A DNA stretch of 64,000 bases from JACPFV01 sp038043245 (GTDB taxonomy: Bacteria; Pseudomonadota; Gammaproteobacteria; Nevskiales; Nevskiaceae). A model generated the notes under the pieces. That model was not told the origin of the DNA. It worked only from the letters and a program-made list of their open reading frames with translations, and ran no database searches. The stretch spans positions 65,394 through 129,393 of the forward strand of contig JBBTCH010000010.1 of NCBI GenBank assembly GCA_038043245.1, given 5' to 3'. The stretch's first letter is position 1. Every line of letters starts with the position of its first letter. A program made the translations under genes and the position numbers. Positions 34,930 to 43,433 of the stretch are shown here, piece by piece.

Positions 34930-35182
34930 AATTCTTAACCCAGCGACGCAGCAACTCGCGCCGCACGTGTTGATCCTGACGCAGGCGCGCCCGCGTCTCA
35001 GGCAGCAAGTCCACCTGATCGCGCAACAGCTCGCCGGCGCCACGAGCGCGTCGCGCCACTGCGACCCTCTCGCGTAATTCAGAATAGTGGGCACCCAAGG
35101 CACCCCATTCGTGCACTGCGATCATCGCCAGCCCCATCGCCGCTCGCTGCAAGGGGTTTGCGTTTACAGCGTCTGCATTCAT
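34916..35182 (-). CDS. Small hypothetical protein next to the phasin gene
   Basis: 88 residues from the ATG at 35182, which has GAGG about 10 nt upstream. The sequence is Ala/Arg/Leu-rich and helical (LQRAAMGLAMIAVHEWGALG, LRDQVDLLPETRARLRQDQ). It is not recognised with confidence. The helical, phasin-like composition and its position right after the phasin terminator suggest a polyhydroxyalkanoate granule-associated role, or a product of read-through from phasin. It converges with the preceding small gene, overlapping its 3' end. Confidence 0.5.
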   Translation of the reverse strand: MNADAVNANPLQRAAMGLAMIAVHEWGALGAHYSELRERVAVARRARGAGELLRDQVDLLPETRARLRQDQHVRRELLRRWVKNFSLN

Positions 35183-35201
35183 CACTTCGCCTCGCATCAA
35201 T

Positions 35202-35236
35202 AAAAAAGGGGACTGGCGTCGCCGCCAAGTCCCCCC
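35202..35236 (-). terminator. Rho-independent terminator after the phasin gene
   Basis: Read on the minus strand, GGGGACTTGGCG pairs with CGCCAGTCCCC around a GCGA loop with one bulged T, followed directly by TTTTTT (the A run at 35202-35207 on the plus strand). It lies about 43 nt after the phasin stop and before the small downstream gene. Confidence 0.85.
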
Positions 35237-35278
35237 GATTTCTTCCTCAGCATTTAGATGCTGAGTGAAGACTGTCTT

Positions 35279-35704
35279 TTAAGCAGCTTTGACGGCCTTC
35301 TTCGCTTTCTTCTTCACCGGCTTGATGCCGGCGATTTCGTTGGCGATCGTCTCGTAGCCGGTGACGATCACCTTGACCAGCTTCTCGCCAGTCTTGGTGA
35401 AGGTGTCGACCGTGTCAGAGAAGGCGTCAACCAGGGTGTCCTTGCCAGCCGGCAGGTACACGATCGGGTTGGCGACCACCGCCATCAGACCGTCGGTCTT
35501 GGCCTTGTCGAAGCTGGACAGGCCCGCGTCGAGCAGCGCCTTGCCGGCTTCGGTGTGAGTCTTGACCAGACCCTGCACGCCACCGACCACGACATCGTTC
35601 GCCTTTACCAGAGTCTTGAAAGAGGCTTCCGCGGCACCCTGGGCGCGCGAAGAAACCAGCTCAAAACCACCCTTCACTTCTTCCACAACCGTTTCAAAGT
35701 TCAT
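35279..35704 (-). CDS. phaP: Phasin family protein (polyhydroxyalkanoate granule-associated)
   Basis: 141 residues. MNFETVVEEVKGGFELVSSRA and FKTLVKANDVVVGGVQGLVKT are amphipathic helices of the phasin-2 type. The C-terminus KPVKKKAKKAVKAA is Lys/Ala rich, as in phasins that also bind nucleic acid. A textbook ribosome-binding site AAGGAGC sits before the ATG at 35704, and more upstream starts have none. Phasins coat polyhydroxyalkanoate granules. Three TGC-N3-GCA palindromes upstream are likely binding sites for the PhaR repressor. The synthase and phaR are not in the window. The symbol is by family resemblance. Confidence 0.85.
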   Translation of the reverse strand: MNFETVVEEVKGGFELVSSRAQGAAEASFKTLVKANDVVVGGVQGLVKTHTEAGKALLDAGLSSFDKAKTDGLMAVVANPIVYLPAGKDTLVDAFSDTVDTFTKTGEKLVKVIVTGYETIANEIAGIKPVKKKAKKAVKAA

Positions 35705-35760
35705 CGTAAGCTCCTTAGTTAGTACGTAAGTTAATGACATGGTGAAGATTTTTCTTGTTC

Positions 35761-35811
35761 TGCTGCGGTGCAGCAATTTGTGCGGTGCAATATATTTGTT
35801 GCACTGCAACA
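35761..35811. promoter_or_regulatory. Triple TGC-N3-GCA operator, probable PhaR sites
   Basis: Three dyads in 51 bp: TGCTGCGGTGCAGCA at 35761-35775 (perfect arms), TGCGGTGCA at 35781-35789, and TGTTGCACTGCAACA at 35797-35811 (perfect arms). Their centres are 17 and 19 bp apart. The first contains CTGC-N3-GCAG, the motif known for PhaR in other proteobacteria. They stand 57-107 nt upstream of the phasin ATG, where a promoter is expected. Confidence 0.65.
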
Positions 35812-35859
35812 TGTCAAGCATGGGTTTGAGTCAGCCGACGAACGGCCGCTGAGGGGGAT

Positions 35860-35888
35860 GCCGCCATTGTCCAGTGGACAATGGCGGC
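35860..35888. repeat. 29-bp near-perfect palindrome
   Basis: GCCGCCATTGTCCA (35860-35873), a single G, then TGGACAATGGCGGC (35875-35888): 14-bp arms with no mismatch. There is no T run, so it is not a standard terminator, though it lies past the end of the cupin gene. It could be a dimeric regulator site or a transcript-stabilising stem. It is separate from the phasin operator sites about 50 bp away. Confidence 0.7.
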
Positions 35889-35957
35889 GAAGCGGGCCGC
35901 GCCTAGGATGGCGCGGCGGGGGCTTATGGTGGACCTAAAGTCTCGCCATGGACGGCA

Positions 35958-36464
35958 TCACCCCGGTTGGTAAATCCGCCCATTCTTGTGTGCGGCAACC
36001 GTGGTTTTCTTCTTGTAGTTGTCTGCTTGCTGCGTTTCTTGATCCATCCACATCAGGTCATCGTCCGGATAGTGGGCCAGGTCATCCTCGTGCCGGGAAC
36101 CGACCTCCAGATAACGCGCAGGCTTGCTGGAACGGTTGATGAAGTGATGCGCATTACGTGAGCCAGCGGGATAACCGGCGCAATGCCCGGCGCGCAGGAC
36201 CTGTTCGCCTTCGTCAGTGATCAGCACCACTTCGCCTTCGAGCAGGTAGACGAACTCGTCTTCTTTTGTGTGCCAGTGTCGCAGCGCCGATTGCGCGCCC
36301 GGGCCCAGCGTGACCAGGTTGACGCCGAACTGGCTCAGACCGCAGGCCTCGCCGAGGCGCTTCTTCATGCGATCGCCCATGCGCGATTTGAACGGCTCGG
36401 GGTAGGTTGAGCCCCGCACCTCGGGCAGCTGGGAAGGATCAACGGCAGGCAGTCGAATCTTCAT
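35958..36464 (-). CDS. Cupin domain protein
   Basis: 168 residues. LRHWHTKEDEFVYLLEGEVV (cupin motif 1: H, H, E) and CAGYPAGSRNAHHFINRSS (motif 2, with His) mark a metal-binding beta barrel. EPFKSRMGDRMKKRLGEACGL precedes it. Similar proteins are annotated as cupins with unknown substrate. The ATG at 36464 is used; the frame continues upstream for over 2 kb without stops, but that part is antisense to yihY and fadD and is not coding. Divergent from the YihY gene, with 36 bp between starts. Confidence 0.83.
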   Translation of the reverse strand: MKIRLPAVDPSQLPEVRGSTYPEPFKSRMGDRMKKRLGEACGLSQFGVNLVTLGPGAQSALRHWHTKEDEFVYLLEGEVVLITDEGEQVLRAGHCAGYPAGSRNAHHFINRSSKPARYLEVGSRHEDDLAHYPDDDLMWMDQETQQADNYKKKTTVAAHKNGRIYQPG

Positions 36465-36500
36465 CGGATTTCCCCTATGGCTGCGGGCTATGCTAACGCC

Positions 36501-37808
36501 ATGAAGAGTCAACTTGAACGACTGCGCAACGAACTCTGGGAGCGTGAGGAACTGACGCGCTACCAGCGCGGCGCGGTCAGCGTCGGCCGTTATGCCTACG
36601 TCATCACGCGCGATCTGCTCGACGGCCAGCTCAGCATGCGCGCGATGAGTCTGGTCTATACGACCCTGCTGTCGCTGGTGCCGATGCTGGCGCTGGCATT
36701 TTCGTTGTTCAAGGCGCTGGGCGTGCACAACATGCTGCAGCCGGTGCTGCTCAAATTCCTCGAGCCGCTGGGTCCGAAAGGAGCGGAGCTGTCCACCAGC
36801 ATCGTCAGCTTCGTCGAGAACATCCAGGTCGGCGTGCTCGGCTCGCTCGGCGTGGCGCTGCTGTTCTACACCGCGGTGTCGATGATCCAGAAAGTCGAAT
36901 CCAGCTTCAATTTCATCTGGCGCATCGAGCGCGTACGGCCGATCTCGCAGCGCGTCGGCGAATACCTGGCCGTGCTGCTGGTCGGCCCGGTGCTGGTGTT
37001 CTCCTCGCTCGGCGTCACCGCCGCCATCTTCAACAGCAGCGTGGTGGCAAGGCTTTCCGAGATCGAACCGCTCGGCACCACGATCTTCCTGCTCGGCAAG
37101 CTGGTGCCGTATGTGCTGATCATCGCTGCTTTCACTTTCGTCTATGCGTTCATCCCCAATACCAAGGTGCGGCTCAGCGCGGCGCTCGCTGGCGGCGCGC
37201 TCGCCGGCGCCGGCTGGCAGTCGGCCAGCGTGCTGTTCGCTTCGTTCGTCGCCAGCTCGGTCAATTACAGCGCGATCTACTCCGGCTTCGCCATCGTCAT
37301 CCTGCTGCTGATCTGGTTCTACATCGGCTGGCTGATCCTGCTCACCGGCTGCCAGCTGGCGTACTACGTGCAGCATCCCGAGCATGTGGTGCAACACAGG
37401 AAAACGCCGCTGCTGTCGGGCCGCATGGCCGAGCAACTCGGACTGGCGACACTGATGCTGGTCGGTCGCCGCTTCATCGCCGCCGAACCCGCGCTGGCCG
37501 AGGATGAAATCGCGCGCGCGCTGGGCACCCATTCGGACCACGTCAGCCGCGTCATCGAGATTCTGCTGCACCACGGCCTGCTGGCAGAGACCGGCACCGG
37601 CCGCACGGCATTGCTGCCCGGCCGTGACCTCGATTCGATCACGCTGGGCGAGGCCTGGAAAATGATCCGCCGCGGCTTCGATGCACCGCGTGGCACGGGT
37701 CGTGACGAGGCCAGCCGACGCGGCGTTCTGATACTCGACGAGATGGAACAACATTTCCTCAAGGCCGAAGGCGCCAGGACCCTGCGTCAGTGGCTGGCCG
37801 CTGAATAA
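36501..37808 (+). CDS. YihY/BrkB-family inner membrane protein with C-terminal helix-turn-helix-like domain
   Basis: About 435 residues. The first 290 or so form the YihY domain: SMRAMSLVYTTLLSLVPMLALAFSL, LGVALLFYTAVSMIQKVESSFNFIW and YSAIYSGFAIVILLLIWFYIGWL. It is not an RNase BN, as was once assumed. The last 130 residues (PALAEDEIARALGTHSDHVSRVIEILLHHGLLAE) look like a winged helix of the MarR/Rrf2 type that some YihY proteins carry. The start at 36501 is preferred over 36477. Function unknown. Confidence 0.88.
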   Translation: MKSQLERLRNELWEREELTRYQRGAVSVGRYAYVITRDLLDGQLSMRAMSLVYTTLLSLVPMLALAFSLFKALGVHNMLQPVLLKFLEPLGPKGAELSTSIVSFVENIQVGVLGSLGVALLFYTAVSMIQKVESSFNFIWRIERVRPISQRVGEYLAVLLVGPVLVFSSLGVTAAIFNSSVVARLSEIEPLGTTIFLLGKLVPYVLIIAAFTFVYAFIPNTKVRLSAALAGGALAGAGWQSASVLFASFVASSVNYSAIYSGFAIVILLLIWFYIGWLILLTGCQLAYYVQHPEHVVQHRKTPLLSGRMAEQLGLATLMLVGRRFIAAEPALAEDEIARALGTHSDHVSRVIEILLHHGLLAETGTGRTALLPGRDLDSITLGEAWKMIRRGFDAPRGTGRDEASRRGVLILDEMEQHFLKAEGARTLRQWLAAE

Positions 37809-37865
37809 CCGCGCAGCTATAGTGCCGCTGAACAATAAATAATCAGACCCGCGGAGGCGGGCCGC

Positions 37866-39536
37866 ATGGTGAAAGCCACTGATCGAATCTGGCTCAAGGA
37901 ATATCAGCCCGGCGTCCCGGCCGACATCGCGACCGACACCTACGCGTCCATCGCCGACTTGCTTGACCAGAGCGTCAACAAATTTCGTGACCGTTGCGCG
38001 TTCGAGTGCATGGGCACCCAGATCAGCTATGACGACCTCGACCGCCTGAGCCAGGATTTCGCCTCGTATCTGCAGAACGTGCTGGGCCTGCACCGCGGTG
38101 ACCGCGTGGCCCTGATGATGCCCAACCTGCTGCAATACCCGGTCGCGCTGTTCGGCGTGCTGCGCGCCGGTCTGGTCGCGGTCAACGTCAATCCGCTGTA
38201 CACGCCACGCGAGCTGGAACACCAGCTCAATGATTCCGGCGCGCGCGTCATCGTCATCTTCGAGAGCGTCGCCAGAACCCTGCAGGAGATCATCGGCCGC
38301 ACGCGCATCGAGTCGGTCATCACCACGCAGATCGGTGATCTCGCGCCGTTTCCGCGCGGGCTGGTGATGAACGTGGTGGTCAAGTACGTGAAGAAGATGG
38401 TGCCGGCCTGGGACATCGTCGGCGCACTGCCGTTCCGCACCGCGCTGGCGCGCGGCAAGGCGCAGCCGTATTCGCGCGCAGCGCTGACGCAAGCCGACAT
38501 CGCCTTCCTGCAATACACCGGCGGCACCACCGGCTTGTCCAAAGGCGCGACGCTGACACACGGCAACGTCGTCGCCAACCTGCTGCAGAATCGCGCCTGG
38601 ATGACGGTGCTGAAAGAAGGCGAGGAGATCGTCATCACCGCGCTGCCGCTGTACCACATCTTCGCGCTGGTGGTGAATGCGCTGCTGTTCATGAGTCTCG
38701 GCGGCAAGAACGTGCTGATCACCAATCCACGCGACCTGCCGGGCTTCGTCAAGGAACTGGCGCGCCATCGCTTCACGGCATTTACCGGAGTCAACACGCT
38801 ATTCAACGGCCTGCTGAATACTCCCGGCTTCGATCAGCTGGATTTCTCACCGCTGAAGCTGGCCATGGGCGGCGGCGCTGCGGTGCAGAAAGCGGTCGCC
38901 GAGCGCTGGAAAGCGGTGACGAAGAAACCCTTGTCCGAAGGCTATGGCCTCTCGGAAACCTCGCCCGTGCTGACCACCGCGCCGCAGCACAGGCCGGACT
39001 GGAATGGCAGCATCGGCCTGCCGCTGTCCTCGACGATCATCTCGATCCGCGACGACGAAGGCCGCGAACTGCCGCAGGGCGAGCCCGGCGAACTCTGCGC
39101 CAAGGGCCCGCAGGTGATGCAAGGCTACTGGCAGAAACCCGAAGAGAACAAGAAAGCCTTCACCGCGGACGGCTACTTCCGCACTGGTGATATCGCGGTG
39201 ATGGACGAGCGCGGCTATTTCAAGATCGTCGATCGCAAGAAAGACATGATCCTGGTGTCGGGCTTCAACGTCTATCCGAACGAAATCGAAGCGGTCATCG
39301 CCCTGTGCCCCGGCGTGCTGGAATGCGCCTGCATCGGCATCGCCGACGAGAAATCCGGCGAAGCGGTGAAAGTGTTCGTGGTCAAGAAGGACCCGGCGCT
39401 GACCGAGGACACGGTGCGCGCCCACTGCCAGAAGAACCTCACGGGCTACAAGATACCGAAGTTGATCGCGTTCATTGACGCGATACCGAAATCGAACGTA
39501 GGCAAGATTCTGCGCAAGGATTTGCGCGGGAAGTAA
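37866..39536 (+). CDS. fadD: Long-chain fatty-acid--CoA ligase
   Basis: 556 residues, the usual length. AMP-binding motif LQYTGGTTGLSKGATLTHGN, then SEGYGLSETSPVL, GYFRTGDIAVMDERGYFKIVDRKKD and a C-terminal Lys in PKSNVGKILRKDLR are the adenylate-forming enzyme signatures. NVNPLYTPRELEHQL is characteristic of FadD. It activates long-chain fatty acids to acyl-CoA with ATP at the inner membrane face. GGAGG precedes the ATG. Confidence 0.94.
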   Translation: MVKATDRIWLKEYQPGVPADIATDTYASIADLLDQSVNKFRDRCAFECMGTQISYDDLDRLSQDFASYLQNVLGLHRGDRVALMMPNLLQYPVALFGVLRAGLVAVNVNPLYTPRELEHQLNDSGARVIVIFESVARTLQEIIGRTRIESVITTQIGDLAPFPRGLVMNVVVKYVKKMVPAWDIVGALPFRTALARGKAQPYSRAALTQADIAFLQYTGGTTGLSKGATLTHGNVVANLLQNRAWMTVLKEGEEIVITALPLYHIFALVVNALLFMSLGGKNVLITNPRDLPGFVKELARHRFTAFTGVNTLFNGLLNTPGFDQLDFSPLKLAMGGGAAVQKAVAERWKAVTKKPLSEGYGLSETSPVLTTAPQHRPDWNGSIGLPLSSTIISIRDDEGRELPQGEPGELCAKGPQVMQGYWQKPEENKKAFTADGYFRTGDIAVMDERGYFKIVDRKKDMILVSGFNVYPNEIEAVIALCPGVLECACIGIADEKSGEAVKVFVVKKDPALTEDTVRAHCQKNLTGYKIPKLIAFIDAIPKSNVGKILRKDLRGK

Positions 39537-39557
39537 CTTCGGCAGTCGTTCTGACTC

Positions 39558-39874
39558 CTAAAAGACTGTTCCGGCCTAAAGGCCGGGTAACTAGAAGCCA
39601 AAGCGTTCCGCGCTAAAGCGCGGGTAACTTTTTGTCAGACGCGACAAAAAGTCGCCAAAAAGCGCTGTGCGCCGCCTTGAGCTTCGCTGGGAGTGAGGGA
39701 GGCAGCCGACAGGACGTCGGCTGAGCGCGGCGCGGCATGGACGCCGCGTTCGCGCTGATACCCCGGACGAGCCAGAAGCTCAAGGAATCTTTCGGCGCAG
39801 TGGAGCGAATGTTTCTTGGTTACTTCTTTGCGTCAAAGAAGTAACCCGCCTTTAGGCGGAACAGTCTTTAGAGG
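39558..39874. mobile_element. MITE-like non-coding element with imperfect terminal inverted repeats
   Basis: The 373-bp stretch between fadD and the DUF445 gene has no credible gene. Its left end (CTAAAAGACTGTTCCGGCCT... to about 39592) is mirrored by the right end (39840-39874, ...AGGCGGAACAGTCTTTAGAGG), about 33 bp each with a few mismatches. Inside lie further dyads, notably ACTTTTTGTC...GACAAAAAGT near 39630 and TTACTTCTTTG...CAAAGAAGTAA near 39820. The sequence between them resembles the multicopy intergenic repeats of many proteobacteria. No transposase is present. Copy number cannot be seen from here. Confidence 0.6.
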
Positions 39875-39909
39875 CCAGATTCCTCGCTACGCTCGGAATG
39901 ACATGCTCC

Positions 39910-41166
39910 TCAGCGGCTCAGCATGATCTGCACCTGCATCTCGCCGACCAGGAAGCCGAGCACGGCGCCGACCGCGATCAACATCCACTCGTCCTGCTGG
40001 AACGCCGGGCGCAGCAGCGCCTCGAATTCCTGCTCGTCGAGTTCCTGCATCTTGGTGATCAGGGTGTTGCGCACGTCCATCGCGCTTTCGGCGTATTTTT
40101 CCACGCTCTTCATCGCCACCGGCAACTGGGCGATGAGTTTTTCGGCGGTGGCACGCTTCATCGCCTGATACTTTTCGCCGCCGACGGCCATCACCACCAG
40201 CGGTTTCGCCAACCCGGCCTGCTCATCAATGTTTTTCTGCACGTGCTTCTGCACCATGGCGTAGAGCCGGTCGGACATCGGGCCCTTGAGCACCGCTTCC
40301 ATGATTGCGCTCGGCGTGATGATCTCGTCGGCGATCAGCGCGCCGTATTCGGCGGACACCTGTTTGCGGCGCTTGAGGAACAAGCCCTGCCATTCGAACA
40401 GGCCGAAGAAATATTTGGTCGGCTGTTGCGGGCGAAAGATCATCTTCAGCGCCAGCCAGTCGGTGAACCAGCCGGTGAACCCGCCGAACAGCGGCATTAC
40501 CCACGGTGAATGCGTCAGCGCCCAGGTCACCGCCTGCACGCAGCCGATGATGAAACCGAAATAAATTCCCGAATGCGCGATGAAGCGGAACTCGACACGT
40601 CCGACTTCCTGGAAGATGCGGTTGAGCAGTTGCTTGTCGCGGGTGAGATTGGTGACGACCATGTCCTTGAGGTCGAACACCTGGTCGAGGTTGGCCTGCA
40701 TCTCGCGCATGATCGCGGTGACCATCTCCGGCGCCTCGGCCTGCACGCGCTTGATGATGCGCTGACGCAGCGCTTCGGGGATCGCTTCCCACAGGCCGGG
40801 CTGGAAACTGGAGGCGACTTCGCGCGTGACTTCCTCGAGCGTCGCGATCATCGCCGGCTCGACTTCGCGGGCGACGCGCACCGGGTCGAGCCGGCCGAAT
40901 ACATCGGCCGGCGAGATCAGCCGCGTGGTCATGGTTTCGGTGGCGACCGTGGCCATGCGCGCGGCATTGCGCGGAATGATGCCCTGCCAGCCGAACAGCT
41001 TGTAGCCGAAGAGTGCCCTGTCCCAGCCGATGAACTCGATCGGCTGAAACATCATGCGGATCGCCACAAGCTTGGTGGTGTAGCCGATCACCGCCGCCAC
41101 GATCGGCATCGAAGCGTAGAGCCACCAGTTTTTGGTGACGTCGGCGCCGATCTCCGCCCAGGTCAT
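39910..41166 (-). CDS. DUF445 family (YjiN/YheB-like) membrane protein
   Basis: 418 residues. MPIVAAVIGYTTKLVAIRMMF near the start is the DUF445 signature; the second membrane part has FGGFTGWFTDWLALKMIFRP with the same GxTxxLxxxMxF pattern. Central region is charged and helical (LEEVTREVASSFQPGLWEA). The C-terminus ends in a hydrophobic segment LIAVGAVLGFLVGEMQVQIM. It begins directly after the stop of the DUF1302 gene (TAAATG), so the two form an operon. Function unknown. Confidence 0.85.
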   Translation of the reverse strand: MTWAEIGADVTKNWWLYASMPIVAAVIGYTTKLVAIRMMFQPIEFIGWDRALFGYKLFGWQGIIPRNAARMATVATETMTTRLISPADVFGRLDPVRVAREVEPAMIATLEEVTREVASSFQPGLWEAIPEALRQRIIKRVQAEAPEMVTAIMREMQANLDQVFDLKDMVVTNLTRDKQLLNRIFQEVGRVEFRFIAHSGIYFGFIIGCVQAVTWALTHSPWVMPLFGGFTGWFTDWLALKMIFRPQQPTKYFFGLFEWQGLFLKRRKQVSAEYGALIADEIITPSAIMEAVLKGPMSDRLYAMVQKHVQKNIDEQAGLAKPLVVMAVGGEKYQAMKRATAEKLIAQLPVAMKSVEKYAESAMDVRNTLITKMQELDEQEFEALLRPAFQQDEWMLIAVGAVLGFLVGEMQVQIMLSR

Positions 41167-43308
41167 TTAGAAGGTATAGCTCAGAGACAAGGCCAGATTA
41201 TCGCGATCCACGCGCGTGTTGTGGCGACCGCCGCCGGTGAAGATCTGGTAGACCGCGCGGCCGGAGAGGGACTCGGAGAAATTGATGTCGGTCCCCACTG
41301 AAAACTCCTTGCGGTCCTCGACGAAGTTCTGGATCGGGAACGGCGCGATGCCGCTGATGTCCCACTGCGCAATCAGCGTCGGCATGAAGTTCCAGCCGAA
41401 CACCACGTCGTTGTATTCCAGCCGCGTGATCGAACGCACACCCCAGGCAAATTCGTCGGCGAAGCCGTCGGTCTGCTGGGTCGGGTTCAGGCGCCCGGTG
41501 TTGATCGAGGTGTCACCGGTGCCGTCGGCGCCGGGGCCAGCGTGGGTGCGATTGGGTCCGCCGCCCTCGAATTGCAGGACCGACTTGTCCGGCATGTCGA
41601 ACACCATGGTGCCGCCGACTTCGCCGATGAAGATGATCTGGTCCGCGCCCAGCGGATTCTCCGAGATCGCCTTGATGCCAGTGATGTCGAACTGGCCGAC
41701 TTTCATGCGCTCGTAACCGAGGATCAGCTGGTTGGCCGCCACGCGGTCAATGCCGCGATAGGCCTTGAGGAAGCTCGGCACCGCGATGTCGGCGCCCGGG
41801 AACACCGAAGTGCCGAGACGCGCGACGGTCTCGGCCTGATCGGCAGGGATGACGCCCAGCACGCCCAGCAGCGCATCGGCCAGCGGATTGGCCGACAGGC
41901 CGGTCGGATCATTCTCGATGGTGTTCGCCGGCAGCGCCGGCTGCAGCGCGGTGAAAATCACGTCGGTCAGATGCACCTGCAGCGGCACATTCGGGCGGAA
42001 CGAATATTCACCCGCAAACGACCAGCCGAAGGCGGTGGTGTTGAAGCTGGCGCCGAACATCAGGATGTCTTCGGGGTAATCCAGATAGGCCTTGAAGGTA
42101 TCCAGCGGCAGCGGTTCAAGCCCCAGGCCACTCGGATTGAGCGTGCCGTTGAAGCCGAGGCAGTCCACCACTGCCGCTGCGGCGTTGAGCGAGTCGCGCG
42201 CGCAGGAATCGTCGGTGGCGAAGGCTGCGGCGTACGGAAAACGGCTGTGGTAGTTGAGGAAGTAGAGGCCGAACTCGGTACCGTCGTTCAAGTCCTTGGC
42301 GAAGTAGTTGAGGCGGAGTCCGTACTGGCCGCCGCCCGGGGGTTCATTCGCCGGCAGCAGATAAGTGGTGCCACTGGTGCTGGAAACCGCACCGATGGTG
42401 TTGTACTGGCCGTGCGCGGTCTCGCGCCGGAACGGGTCTTCGCCGAACTGGCCGAGCGAGATCATCGCGTAGTCGCCGCCGATCAGATCGTTGTCGGCAA
42501 AGAAGCTGCCGCGCGGATCAGGCACCACCGGCTTCCAGCCGAACTGATAAACGATTTCAGTCGTCAGGCCCTCGAACAGATCGGTCGACAGCAGGATCAC
42601 GGGCACCGGCTGGAAAATCTCGCCGATGTCCACGCCGGGCATGCGGAACAGCGCCGCGTTGGGCGGATTGATCTCGGACAGCGAATTGAGCGCCACCAGC
42701 GTGCTTTCACCCCAGCGTACCGACTGCTGGCCAATGGAGATCGCGGCACGGCGCTCGCCACCCCATTCGAAGCTGTACTGGATGTAGGCGTCGAGCAGAT
42801 TGGCGCCAAAGGCGAACTCGCGACTGAGCTTGTCTGGCCGCACGCTGGTCGCTGGCTGCAGGAAATCGTCAGCATGGCGCTCTTCATACTGGTGATTGAG
42901 CGGGTCGTAAAAACCCACGCCCTTGACGCGGAACAGCACGTCTTTCCAGGTGATCGAGAGATCGGCGGCGATTTTGTTGTTGGCGGCAACGATGTCGTAC
43001 TGGTCGTAGTTGAGCACGCCGTCATCGGCATTGACGCCGGAAAAAGCACCGGCCGCGTTCACCAGCCGCAGATTGGGCTCGGGATCGCCATTGATGGAAA
43101 TACAGGTGTCGGGACACAGGTTCTTCTGGCCGGGCACCGCCTGCTTGCTGATCAGGTTGATGTCCTGCGGCTCCATGCGCATGGCGATGCCGGTGCTGAT
43201 ACGGCTCTTGAGCGAGCCGGTGATGCCGAAATAGTCGAACTCGAAGGCCTGAACGCCGCCGGAAACCGGCAGCACGGCCAGTGCCAGCAACAGTGCTCGT
43301 GAACGCAT
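41167..43308 (-). CDS. DUF1302 family outer-membrane protein
   Basis: 713 residues. A signal peptide LLLALAVLPVSGGVQA is followed by FEFDYFGITGSLKSRISTG, the DUF1302 opening. The body alternates beta strands with aromatic turns (YIQYSFEWGGERRAAISIGQ, WGVRSITRLEYNDVVFGWN) and ends in ALSLSYTF, a C-terminal Phe typical of outer-membrane barrels. GGGGAGAC precedes the ATG. In other proteobacteria these genes go with DUF1329 partners and hydrocarbon, terpenoid or steroid uptake. No DUF1329 gene is present here. An AraC-type regulator is divergent. Confidence 0.88.
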   Translation of the reverse strand: MRSRALLLALAVLPVSGGVQAFEFDYFGITGSLKSRISTGIAMRMEPQDINLISKQAVPGQKNLCPDTCISINGDPEPNLRLVNAAGAFSGVNADDGVLNYDQYDIVAANNKIAADLSITWKDVLFRVKGVGFYDPLNHQYEERHADDFLQPATSVRPDKLSREFAFGANLLDAYIQYSFEWGGERRAAISIGQQSVRWGESTLVALNSLSEINPPNAALFRMPGVDIGEIFQPVPVILLSTDLFEGLTTEIVYQFGWKPVVPDPRGSFFADNDLIGGDYAMISLGQFGEDPFRRETAHGQYNTIGAVSSTSGTTYLLPANEPPGGGQYGLRLNYFAKDLNDGTEFGLYFLNYHSRFPYAAAFATDDSCARDSLNAAAAVVDCLGFNGTLNPSGLGLEPLPLDTFKAYLDYPEDILMFGASFNTTAFGWSFAGEYSFRPNVPLQVHLTDVIFTALQPALPANTIENDPTGLSANPLADALLGVLGVIPADQAETVARLGTSVFPGADIAVPSFLKAYRGIDRVAANQLILGYERMKVGQFDITGIKAISENPLGADQIIFIGEVGGTMVFDMPDKSVLQFEGGGPNRTHAGPGADGTGDTSINTGRLNPTQQTDGFADEFAWGVRSITRLEYNDVVFGWNFMPTLIAQWDISGIAPFPIQNFVEDRKEFSVGTDINFSESLSGRAVYQIFTGGGRHNTRVDRDNLALSLSYTF

Positions 43309-43433
43309 GTCTCCCCCTGCTTATTTTTTATTGCGTCACCAATAGTATGCGCCTGACCCTCGCACCTGCCCATTGACTGGGCCGTGACCGCCGTGTGTCT
43401 CTACGGCAAACTAAGTGAATAACCGAGGTGAGG

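Noticed and set aside
35958..38768. Very long minus-strand open frame of about 936 codons
   Set aside because: Only its last 168 codons are a cupin. The rest is antisense to yihY and fadD, is rich in Arg, Gln and His, and shows no domain; it is open because of high GC.
41542..43302. Plus-strand open frame of about 586 codons
   Set aside because: Antisense to the DUF1302 gene, whose signal peptide, strands and C-terminal Phe are clear.
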